In this document: piece after piece, positions 1 to 5,467 of the stretch | How positions within the stretch are numbered: position 1 is the stretch's first letter | How the letters are laid out: the number at the start of each line of letters is the position of its first letter | Origin: Candidatus Woesearchaeota archaeon | GTDB lineage: Archaea > Nanoarchaeota > Nanoarchaeia > Woesearchaeales > CALCXY01 | Reading direction: 5' to 3' | NCBI GenBank assembly: GCA_030751555.1 | Contig: JASMFX010000021.1 | Location: 1 to 5,467 of the forward strand | Length of the DNA: 5,467 nt | The notes under the pieces: generated by a model | Database searches by the model: none | Told to the model about the DNA's origin: nothing | What the model saw: the letters and a program-made list of their open reading frames with translations, nothing else | Made by a program: the position numbers and the translations under genes

Positions 1-1134
1 TCCTAAGACAATATCACTATATCTTTTTTTATGGTCTTCTAAAAATGCTTTTCTATTTTTTTCATCCAGATTTTTATATTCTTTAAATAAATTAAACGAA
101 ATCACGGAGGATATTTTCAAATAGGACCATAAAAGTTCCAAATCTTCATTAGATTCTACCAATGGAACTAATTCCTTAAAAATTTTACTTATTTGTTGAT
201 GTCCTTTGCCATATTTATTGACTACCGCTACTGTAAAATCCCCAATTGTGTTTACATCAACAACTTTATGAAAGAGTATAAATTGAGAGAGTGTTTTATG
301 GAACAGATTCTGTATGTTTTTTTTATCTAGGTTCTTACTCAATATCTTAACTAATTTTACTAGTTTATCCCAATTTTCCTCAGTCACCAAACCAGCTTCA
401 ACAACCATTGGCAAACCAAACCAGTACAAACTATCAGTATTATCACCAGCTGCCTGAGCCATCTCAATTAAACCCTTCACAATTTCAGGCCAATATTTTT
501 CAGTCACCAAACCAGCTCCAACAACTTTTGGCAAACCATACTGGAACAATTTCCAAGCATTATCACCAGCTGCCTGAGCCATCTTAATTAAACCAGGCCA
601 ATATTTTTCAGTCACCAAACCAGCTCCAACAACTTTTGGCAAACCATACTGGAACAATTTCCCAGCATTATCACCAGCTGCCTGATTCATCTTCTTTAAA
701 TCTCCTGGATGATGTGCCATAAACTGAGCAGCTTCAGGGTATTTTTCAATGGGGAAATTATGGTTTTCAAGGATTAGCATTCCTGTGCCTTCTGTTTCAA
801 AGATTTTAATGTCGTTAACTAATTTCTTCAAGAAATAATTTAATCTTTTAATTTCTTTTGGATCTCTTTTCTTCAGTTCTGTTTCCGCTTTTTCACGGTT
901 TATACCTTTATGGTAGGCAGCTTGAGCATACTCTAACAATACTAACCATTCATTCATGCCCTGAGAAGTAAAACCGTGTACATCTCTGAGTTCTATGAGA
1001 TCCTTAACTAAGGCATCAACATCTTCTACTCTTTTGTCATCCCACCAGGGAAGCCCATAATTATCTAATTCATGATTTTCAATATCTTTTTGAATTTTTT
1101 CAAGGGTCCTATGTATTTTTTTTGTATCAAACAT
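1..1134 (-). CDS. Unrecognised alpha-helical protein with internal tandem repeats (partial, C-terminus outside the window)
   Basis: The frame is open without a stop from ATG at 1134 to base 1, giving 378 codons, and continues past the window edge. I do not recognise the family. Residues 1-135 are charged and predicted mostly helical, with a WWDD stretch near residues 32-35. Residues about 144-257 hold three copies of a 36-40 residue unit. Each copy contains AQAAGDN (NQAAGDN in the first), then a Y/F-G-L-P motif, then AGLVTE and a Trp. The rest is Leu/Ile/Lys-rich helix without repeats. There is no signal peptide or membrane segment, so the protein is probably cytosolic. Helical repeats of this size often form solenoid scaffolds for protein binding, but that is inference. 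The ATG lies one base after the stop of the HTH gene and has no well-spaced Shine-Dalgarno (GAGG is about 18 bases away), so coupled translation is likely. On the coding strand G exceeds C, opposite to its upstream neighbour, which suggests a different origin. Confidence 0.8.
   Translation of the reverse strand, partial: MFDTKKIHRTLEKIQKDIENHELDNYGLPWWDDKRVEDVDALVKDLIELRDVHGFTSQGMNEWLVLLEYAQAAYHKGINREKAETELKKRDPKEIKRLNYFLKKLVNDIKIFETEGTGMLILENHNFPIEKYPEAAQFMAHHPGDLKKMNQAAGDNAGKLFQYGLPKVVGAGLVTEKYWPGLIKMAQAAGDNAWKLFQYGLPKVVGAGLVTEKYWPEIVKGLIEMAQAAGDNTDSLYWFGLPMVVEAGLVTEENWDKLVKLVKILSKNLDKKNIQNLFHKTLSQFILFHKVVDVNTIGDFTVAVVNKYGKGHQQISKIFKELVPLVESNEDLELLWSYLKISSVISFNLFKEYKNLDEKNRKAFLEDHKKRYSDIVLG
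366..685 (-). repeat. Three tandem in-gene repeat units, two nearly identical
   Basis: The stretches 486-577 and 594-685 (period 108 bp) are 92 bases long and differ by one base by my alignment (555 A versus 663 C), which changes Trp to Gly in the protein. A third copy at 366-457 (period 120 bp) is clearly diverged but keeps the AQAAGDN, GLP and AGLVTE blocks. The 12-bp difference in period equals four residues (an extra E-I-V-K type segment), so the reading frame is kept. Near-identity at the DNA level, including silent positions, indicates a recent duplication or gene conversion rather than old repeats held only by protein selection. Confidence 0.9.
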
Positions 1135-1135
1135 T

Positions 1136-2056
1136 TTATTCTAAGAATTCAACCTCATCTACGATACCATCTGCGTTCATGTCTATTCCTTCTATTACTT
1201 TAGCGAATGTTTTAGGTTGTTTGGAGTTTCCTTTTAATATTTCTTTGAAGTGTTTTAAGAATGCTATTATGCATGTTCTTGTTCCTGTGTTTCGTTTACC
1301 TGCTATTAGTAAGATTGATTTCTTTTTGTTAAAAGGGGATTTTATTTTTGTTATGATGCCAATGGTGTCAGAGTGGTAGTCTTTCTTTGAGATTGTTGAG
1401 TGTAGTGTGTAATTCTCTTTTTTTATGAATTTGATGGGTAGAGAAGAGTTGATTTTTTCAGTTATTGTGTTGACTACTGGACCTCCGATTAAGACTAGGT
1501 TGTTTTGGAGATCTTCTTGTCTTGTTTCTGTGTCGAGCTTTACGTTTAATTTCGGGAGGTAGTTTAGGTAGGAGCCAAGGAATAATGCTAAGTCTATGGC
1601 ATAATAGCCGTCTCTTGATCTTGCTTTTTCAGGACCGTGGGGGTCTGGGGAGCCTACTATAATTGAAGCATTGAGCTGTCCGTCTTCGATAAAGGGCTCT
1701 AAGAATGCTTTTTCTTCTTTGTTTGTTTCTTTTATGCTAGGTATGTGTGTGGAGGTCTGGAATTCTTTGAATTTTATGATAAAAGCAGGTTGTTTTAGTT
1801 TGTAGATGTGGGCAGGAGTGCCACCAATGATTTTTGTCTCTGTTTGTTGGATAATGTTTGTTTTTTCTAGCTTTCTAATATGGTAATATACTTTTTGTTC
1901 ATGGACGTTTAGGAGTTTTGCTATTTGCTTGGGATAGGAGGGAGTGTTTGCTAGCTGTTTTATGATGGACTGAGCTAGTTTGGAAGAGAGGGATTTAGCT
2001 TGTTCTGGAGAGAGCTCTTTTGCAGGTAGTGATTGGTTGTTCTCGACGATAAACAT
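1136..2056 (-). CDS. Winged-HTH protein with C-terminal S-layer-like domain, putative transcriptional regulator
   Basis: This gene encodes 306 residues. Residues about 14-90 form an ArsR-type winged helix: a helix around 20-37, a recognition region around 40-62 containing YPKQIAKLLN and KVYYHIRKLE, then a wing around 70-88. Residues about 115-306 resemble the C-terminal domain of archaeal S-layer-like proteins. The matching blocks are IIVGSPDPHGPEKARSRDG (132-150), LVLIGGPVVN (187-196), IAGKRNTGTR (251-260) and a terminal Asp-rich loop DMNADGIVDEVEFLE (292-306) like a Ca-binding DxNxDG loop. No signal peptide or transmembrane segment is visible, so it is probably an intracellular DNA-binding protein that reuses the domain, not a surface-layer subunit. 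The ligand is unknown. The start at 2056 sits at leaderless distance from an AT-rich promoter that overlaps an inverted repeat, which fits autoregulation (inference). It is the first gene of a two-gene minus-strand unit. Its coding strand is C over G, unusual for a coding strand and matching the regional strand skew. Confidence 0.85.
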   Translation of the reverse strand: MFIVENNQSLPAKELSPEQAKSLSSKLAQSIIKQLANTPSYPKQIAKLLNVHEQKVYYHIRKLEKTNIIQQTETKIIGGTPAHIYKLKQPAFIIKFKEFQTSTHIPSIKETNKEEKAFLEPFIEDGQLNASIIVGSPDPHGPEKARSRDGYYAIDLALFLGSYLNYLPKLNVKLDTETRQEDLQNNLVLIGGPVVNTITEKINSSLPIKFIKKENYTLHSTISKKDYHSDTIGIITKIKSPFNKKKSILLIAGKRNTGTRTCIIAFLKHFKEILKGNSKQPKTFAKVIEGIDMNADGIVDEVEFLE

Positions 2057-2064
2057 AGTATAAA

Positions 2065-2091
2065 ACTATTTTTAGTAGTATTAAAAATACT
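2065..2091. promoter_or_regulatory. Candidate operator: imperfect inverted repeat upstream of the HTH gene
   Basis: ACTATTTTTA (2065-2074) and TAAAAATACT (2082-2091) are inverted copies with 9 of 10 positions paired, separated by 7 bases. Nested inside is a perfect short dyad, AGTATT-AAA-AATACT (2077-2091). The site covers the expected promoter of the divergent HTH gene and ends about 8 bases before the TATA element of the plus-strand genes. Dimeric winged-helix proteins typically bind such dyads, so autoregulation by the adjacent gene is plausible. AT-rich DNA produces such dyads easily, so confidence is moderate. Confidence 0.4.
2079..2090 (-). promoter_or_regulatory. Probable TATA element for the HTH gene
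   Basis: Read on the minus strand this is GTATTTTTAATA, with its centre about 28 bases upstream of the ATG at 2056. That is the usual archaeal TATA distance for a transcript starting at or next to the start codon. No Shine-Dalgarno precedes the ATG, which also fits a leaderless message. It lies inside the inverted repeat at 2065-2091. Confidence 0.4.
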
Positions 2092-2098
2092 TTAATAA

Positions 2099-2112
2099 CC
2101 TTTATATATAAG
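2099..2112 (+). promoter_or_regulatory. TATA box of the yvcK-like operon, leaderless start
   Basis: CCTTTATATATAAG is a strong archaeal TATA match. Its centre (about 2105) lies about 26 bases before the ATG at 2131, so transcription should begin at or within a base or two of the start codon. There is no purine-rich ribosome-binding site between it and the ATG. The core is nearly symmetric and could in principle also bind TBP for the minus strand, but it would be about 50 bases from that gene's start. Confidence 0.6.
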
Positions 2113-2130
2113 TCTTTTGTTTGTAATGGG

Positions 2131-3114
2131 ATGGTACGACCAAAGATAGTATGTTTAGGAGGAGGGACTGGTCAGGCGGCTATTCTGGAAGGATTACAGC
2201 AGTTAGACGTTGATATTACGGCTATTGTTGGTGTTACAGACAATGGTGGCTATTCAGGATTGATTAGACAGGCAATGGACATCCCCCAAGTAGGTGATTC
2301 TAGGAGTGTTTTGAGTACTTTGGCAAAGGATGGAGTTTTGCAGAAGCTATTGAAGTATCGTTTTACAGAGGGGAATCTATCAGGTGTTGCTTTGGGTAAT
2401 CTAATGCTGGCTGCTCTTACTAGGATTGAGGGCGATTTTGGAGAGGCTTTGAAGACCATGAGTAATTTAGTATGTGTTCGTGGAAAAGTCTTGCCAGTAA
2501 GTAATGAAAGCACACAGATCTGTGCAGAGTTGTTAGATGGTTCTAAGATTGAAGGGGAATGGGAGATTATTAAGCAGAGCAAAAGCAAAGTTTTGAGATT
2601 ATATTTGAAAGATGCTGTTAAGGCAGCTACAGGTGTTGTTAAGGCATTACAGGAAGCTGATATGATTGTTGTTTGTCCTGGTAGTTTACGGACAGGGATT
2701 ATTCCTATACTTTTGGTTGAGGGAGTTGGCTTGGCGATTGCCAAGAGTAAGGCAAAAAAAGTGTTTGTGACCAATGTGATGACCCATCCAGGCCAGACTG
2801 ATCATTTTACTGCTGGTATGCATGTTGAGGAAGTTAAGAAGTATGGAGATTTTGTGTTTGATTATGTTTTGGTGAATAGTGGAAAGCCTAGTGATGAGTT
2901 ACTGGCTTTGTATAAACGAGACGGTGCCATTCCTGTAAAGATAGATTCTGTTGATGAGGGGCTGGTTATTGTGGATAACTTTGTTGCAGATCTTGATAAG
3001 AGTCAGTTATTGCAGTTGGAACGAGTTAGTGGAAAGGATATTGTTGCTTTTCCTCATTTGATTAGACATGATTCTGAAAAAGTGGCAAAAATCCTTATGG
3101 AGTTGGTCAAATGA
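2131..3114 (+). CDS. YvcK/CofD-family protein (gluconeogenesis-factor-like, probable nucleotide-sugar binding)
   Basis: This gene encodes 327 residues, close to the usual YvcK length. Family landmarks in order are CLGGGTGQAA (8-17, nucleotide-binding loop), VTDNGGYSG (35-43, in place of the common TDDGGSSG), QVGDSRSVL (53-61), a GxALGNLMLAAL block (85-96), CPGSLRTGIIPILL (182-195) and VTNVMTHPGQTDH (213-225). These place it with YvcK/YbhK proteins rather than the F420 enzyme CofD, though both share the fold. Bacterial YvcK binds UDP-GlcNAc and is needed for envelope integrity on gluconeogenic carbon; no catalytic activity is firmly established. The archaeal role is unknown. Its stop overlaps the start of the nucleotidyltransferase fusion by 4 bp (ATGA), which points to a shared nucleotide-sugar role. 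The ATG at 2131 is chosen because it fits the leaderless promoter and the motif spacing; an upstream ATG at 2126 is out of frame. CofD-like phospholactate transfer is less likely, as no F420 genes are nearby. Confidence 0.88.
   Translation: MVRPKIVCLGGGTGQAAILEGLQQLDVDITAIVGVTDNGGYSGLIRQAMDIPQVGDSRSVLSTLAKDGVLQKLLKYRFTEGNLSGVALGNLMLAALTRIEGDFGEALKTMSNLVCVRGKVLPVSNESTQICAELLDGSKIEGEWEIIKQSKSKVLRLYLKDAVKAATGVVKALQEADMIVVCPGSLRTGIIPILLVEGVGLAIAKSKAKKVFVTNVMTHPGQTDHFTAGMHVEEVKKYGDFVFDYVLVNSGKPSDELLALYKRDGAIPVKIDSVDEGLVIVDNFVADLDKSQLLQLERVSGKDIVAFPHLIRHDSEKVAKILMELVK
3099..3102 (+). promoter_or_regulatory. Shine-Dalgarno site for the fusion gene, inside the yvcK-like gene
   Basis: GGAG lies 8 bases before the ATG at 3111, within the last codons of the upstream gene. 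It supports this start and allows both reinitiation and independent loading. The first gene of the operon has no such site, the usual archaeal contrast between leaderless first genes and SD-led internal genes. Confidence 0.5.
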
Positions 3115-4829
3115 TTGGAGTATTACTTGCTGCTGGGAGTGGTAGTAGGATTAAGCCTTTTAGTTTGACTGGGAGTAAGGTTATGCTAGAATTTTTGGGA
3201 AAACCATTGCTCTTTTATCATATTGATGAGTTTGTTAAACATGGTATAGATGATATTGTTATTATCTGTAATCGAGATAATGTTGGGGAGATTTCTGAGC
3301 GTTGTGGAAAAGAGTATGGCAAGACTAAAATAGGGTATGTCGTGCAAGATGTTCAATTAGGGCCTAGCCATGCGATCTATTCTGCTAGAGATTTACTCAC
3401 TGATAGCCATTTTCTTTTTAAGTATGGAGATAGTGTCCATTCTGATGACTTAGTTGGGACATTATTAAAGAAGAACAAAGGTGACGGAGTCATTACACTT
3501 CGTAAGGTGAAAGACCCTAAAAGATATGGGATTGCTCGATTGGAAAAGGATGTCGTTGTAGAGATTATGGAAAAACCTGAGAAAGCTCCTAGTAAATTAG
3601 GGTTGGTTGGGGCTGGGATTTTGAATACTCAAAAGTTTTTGGCTGGAATAGAGAAGGATATTTTGTTTTCTGGTAAAAAAGAAGTCCCTCCTCCAGAGTA
3701 TGTTTTAAGGGAGGGTGGGAAGTTGCCGTATTGGGTCTATGACGGAAAACGAGAGGATTTAGGTAAACCTTGGGATGTTTTGCTTGTTAATCGATTATTG
3801 GTGGAGAAATTTGCTGATAAAAAAGGTTGGGTTGGAGGGAAGATTGGTAAAAAAACAGTTTTGAAGAATTTTTCTGGAGTAGCTGGAAATGTTGGCGATA
3901 ATAGTGTTATTGATGGCTCTGTTATTATGGAAGGGGCTGTTGTTGGTAATAATTGTAAGATTATAGATTCTGTGATTGGTAAGAATTGTGTAGTTGGTGA
4001 TGGATTTGTTGTTAAGAGTGGCAAGGCAGAGGTTTTTGTTAAAGATCATTATGAGAAAGCTGACTGTAGTGTTGGTGTGTTTTTAGGAGATGGTGTTACG
4101 ATTGGTAAAGATGTGATTTGTAAGCCTGGTAAGATGGTCTATCCTGGAAAGACTGTTAAGACTTTAGAGGAAGATCATTTAGTCCGGGCTGTTGTTTTTG
4201 ATGCTGATAATACACTTTATGATACTAAGGTGGTGAGTCCTCTTGCAGATAAGGCTGCCATGAAGTTTTTTGCTAAACAAGGTGGAAGAGAAGCACATCT
4301 CTATGCTGGATGGAAAGAGATTGTTGAACAGGTGAAGGAAGATACAGACCCTAAAAAAAGACATAGAAAGTATAGCTATGGATTGTTGGCAAAACGACAT
4401 CGGTTGAAGGATGTTGAAGGTGCATTTGGTGCTTTTTTGAAGGTGTTATTGAATAGATTACAGGTATTTTCTGGAGTTCCCGAATTATTGGAGGGATTGG
4501 AAGGTTATAAGGTTGCTTTAGTGAGTGAAGACCCTAGCGATGTGTTGATACCCAAGATTAAGAGATTGAAGTTGGAAGGATATTTTAATTTGGTATTGAG
4601 TAGTGATTCTATTGGTGTTATGAAGCCAAACGAGGAATATATTAAATTGGCTATGCAGGCTTTAGGGGTGAGTCCCTATGAATGTGTTTTTGTTGGTGAC
4701 AATTTTGAGAAGGATTTGAAGATGGCAGGAAAGATGGGTGGGAAGACTGTTCTTTATGGTGAAGGTGAAGGAGCTGATTTTGTAGGTGGTAATCATAAGG
4801 AGTTGGTTGGCATATTGAGGGATGTGTAA
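3111..4829 (+). CDS. Three-domain fusion: sugar-1-phosphate nucleotidyltransferase, left-handed beta-helix, HAD phosphatase
   Basis: This gene encodes 572 residues in one uninterrupted frame. Residues 1-235 form a nucleotidyltransferase: the signature LAAGSGSR (6-13) followed by K23 and GKPLL (30-34), a QDVQLGPSHAI block (79-89), a metal-binding G106-D107, the EIMEKP motif (151-156) and GKPWDVLLVN (218-227). Residues about 240-350 are hexapeptide repeats of a left-handed beta-helix (for example VIDGSV, IMEGAV, VIGKNCVVGDG). Residues 359-572 are a HAD hydrolase with all four motifs: FDADNTLYD (363-371, nucleophile D364 and D366), S472, K505, and GDNFEKD (529-535). A helical C1-type cap lies between motifs I and II, as in subfamily IA. 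The first domain should join an NTP and a sugar-1-phosphate to give an NDP-sugar and pyrophosphate. The HAD domain should remove a phosphate, perhaps from a sugar bisphosphate intermediate or from a precursor (inference). The beta-helix shows no acetyltransferase active site I can identify and may serve oligomerisation. The sugar and nucleotide cannot be told from sequence. It overlaps the yvcK-like gene by 4 bp. Confidence 0.88.
   Translation: MIGVLLAAGSGSRIKPFSLTGSKVMLEFLGKPLLFYHIDEFVKHGIDDIVIICNRDNVGEISERCGKEYGKTKIGYVVQDVQLGPSHAIYSARDLLTDSHFLFKYGDSVHSDDLVGTLLKKNKGDGVITLRKVKDPKRYGIARLEKDVVVEIMEKPEKAPSKLGLVGAGILNTQKFLAGIEKDILFSGKKEVPPPEYVLREGGKLPYWVYDGKREDLGKPWDVLLVNRLLVEKFADKKGWVGGKIGKKTVLKNFSGVAGNVGDNSVIDGSVIMEGAVVGNNCKIIDSVIGKNCVVGDGFVVKSGKAEVFVKDHYEKADCSVGVFLGDGVTIGKDVICKPGKMVYPGKTVKTLEEDHLVRAVVFDADNTLYDTKVVSPLADKAAMKFFAKQGGREAHLYAGWKEIVEQVKEDTDPKKRHRKYSYGLLAKRHRLKDVEGAFGAFLKVLLNRLQVFSGVPELLEGLEGYKVALVSEDPSDVLIPKIKRLKLEGYFNLVLSSDSIGVMKPNEEYIKLAMQALGVSPYECVFVGDNFEKDLKMAGKMGGKTVLYGEGEGADFVGGNHKELVGILRDV
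4817..4820 (+). promoter_or_regulatory. Shine-Dalgarno site for the endonuclease gene
   Basis: GAGG lies 8 bases before the ATG at 4829, within the end of the fusion gene. Together with the TAATG stop-start overlap it supports this start and expression by read-through of the yvcK-like operon. Confidence 0.45.
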
Positions 4830-5467
4830 TGAAAGAAATGATTAAATCTCTCACTACAGGTGAAAATCAGGACAAAATAATTCCTCTGAAATCTCAAAAT
4901 TTTGGCGATATTCCAAAAGAGATTATGAATATCACAAAATTTATCAATTTCGAGAATTATTATTGTCAGATAACACCTTTATTTCGAGAATTGTTAAATA
5001 ATAGAATTTCTAATTATTCTTCTACAGCCAGGCAAATTAATTCGTCCAGCAATACTGTTCGTAGAATTCTTAAAATTGAAAATTACTTCATAAATATTAA
5101 CACACTGATAAATTTGGGAAATAACCATGGAATCCAAAGGTCGACCGTATTAAAAAATATTTGTTCAATAAAAACAAAAACTTCATTTCCTGTAGAATTC
5201 AATCTTAAGGATCTGATTTCACCGTCCTTATTTAGGGTTATCGGTAATTTCTTGGGTGATGGAGGAATTCATACTAATGTACCCGAAGGAAAATATAGAC
5301 CATTCTACGCTAACCAATCTCATACTTTAATTAACCAATTTGTCATCGATATTAAGAAATTATTTGGGGATTTCAAAATATATCAAAGAAGAAAACCAAC
5401 CAATGTAAAAGAAGTTTGGTTACCAACTACTCTTGGTCACTTTTTCTTTGAACTTCTGGAATACGAT
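4829..5467 (+). CDS. LAGLIDADG-type homing endonuclease-like protein with N-terminal HTH (partial, 3' end outside the window)
   Basis: The frame is open for 213 codons to the window edge. Residues about 60-82 (STARQINSSSNTVRRILK) look like a helix-turn-helix, followed by a second possible helical DNA-binding stretch at 88-111. Residues 134-147 (LFRVIGNFLGDGGI) match the first LAGLIDADG helix, with D144 in the position of the metal-binding acid. Downstream, YANQSHTLINQF (160-171), KKLFGDF (176-182) and VWLPTTLGHFF (196-206) follow the beta-strand and helix pattern of one LAGLIDADG half-domain. The second half, if any, lies outside the window. It begins with its own ATG sharing one base with the preceding TAA, so it is a separate protein and not an intein. 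Codon use is Asn/Ile/Ser-rich with frequent C-ending codons and without the G/T excess of the upstream genes, a sign of recent acquisition. Such genes spread by cutting an unoccupied allele; some relatives may instead act as regulators. Confidence 0.75.
   Translation, partial: MKEMIKSLTTGENQDKIIPLKSQNFGDIPKEIMNITKFINFENYYCQITPLFRELLNNRISNYSSTARQINSSSNTVRRILKIENYFININTLINLGNNHGIQRSTVLKNICSIKTKTSFPVEFNLKDLISPSLFRVIGNFLGDGGIHTNVPEGKYRPFYANQSHTLINQFVIDIKKLFGDFKIYQRRKPTNVKEVWLPTTLGHFFFELLEYD

Noticed and set aside
486..685. Regularly spaced near-identical repeats as a possible CRISPR array
   Set aside because: The repeated unit is about 92 bases with only short gaps, stays in frame within an open reading frame, and encodes a conserved protein repeat.
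1139..1149. Small dyad ATTCT-A-AGAAT just before the HTH gene stop codon as a terminator or attenuator
   Set aside because: The arms are only 5 bp, AT-rich, and inside coding sequence; this is expected by chance at this base composition.
1122..1379. 85-codon plus-strand open frame opposite the end of the HTH/S-layer gene
   Set aside because: It overlaps the conserved C-terminal domain on the other strand, has no promoter or ribosome-binding site, and shows no family pattern.
2250..2774. 174-codon open frame on the minus strand opposite the yvcK-like gene
   Set aside because: It lies wholly opposite a gene with clear family motifs. The strong G/T bias of the sense strand removes stops on the opposite strand, and the product shows no recognisable motif.
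3830..4160. GlmU-type acetyltransferase activity in the beta-helix part of the fusion
   Set aside because: The hexapeptide region is short and no acetyltransferase catalytic His pattern could be identified; a structural role is the safer reading.
4829..5467. Intein within the upstream fusion protein
   Set aside because: A stop codon separates the two, the second ORF has its own ATG and ribosome-binding site, no Cys/Ser splice junction is seen, and the HAD domain is complete without it.

Overview
This 5.5 kb window is AT-rich and almost fully coding. It looks archaeal, and probably comes from a small-genome or uncultivated lineage; a DPANN-type archaeon is a guess from gene style only. The archaeal signs are a winged-helix protein fused to an archaeal S-layer-like domain, a TATA-box promoter placed for leaderless transcription, and a free-standing HTH plus LAGLIDADG-type endonuclease gene. 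No rRNA, tRNA, CRISPR array or insertion sequence was seen.

Layout. The minus strand carries two genes reading leftward from a 74-bp divergent intergenic region. The first (2056 to 1136) encodes a winged-HTH protein with an S-layer-like C-terminal domain. The second (1134 to beyond position 1) starts one base after the first gene's stop codon and encodes an unrecognised alpha-helical protein with internal tandem repeats. The plus strand carries three tightly packed genes. These are a YvcK/CofD-family protein (2131-3114), a large fusion of sugar-1-phosphate nucleotidyltransferase, left-handed beta-helix and HAD phosphatase (3111-4829, ATGA overlap), and the first 213 codons of a LAGLIDADG homing-endonuclease-like gene (from 4829, TAATG overlap).

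How the genes may work together. The YvcK-like protein and the fusion enzyme overlap by 4 bp and are very likely co-expressed. Bacterial YvcK binds UDP-GlcNAc and affects cell-envelope precursor supply. The fusion enzyme has the parts needed to dephosphorylate a phosphosugar and to activate a sugar-1-phosphate with an NTP. The pair therefore reads as a nucleotide-sugar module for surface glycans (inference). The divergent HTH gene, with an inverted repeat at its own promoter, is a candidate local regulator.

Composition. From about 1136 to 4829 the plus strand is strongly G over C and T over A, whichever strand is coding. This asymmetry stops at the boundaries with the repeat-protein gene on the left and the endonuclease gene on the right. 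Both flanking genes look like later arrivals placed directly behind intact resident genes.
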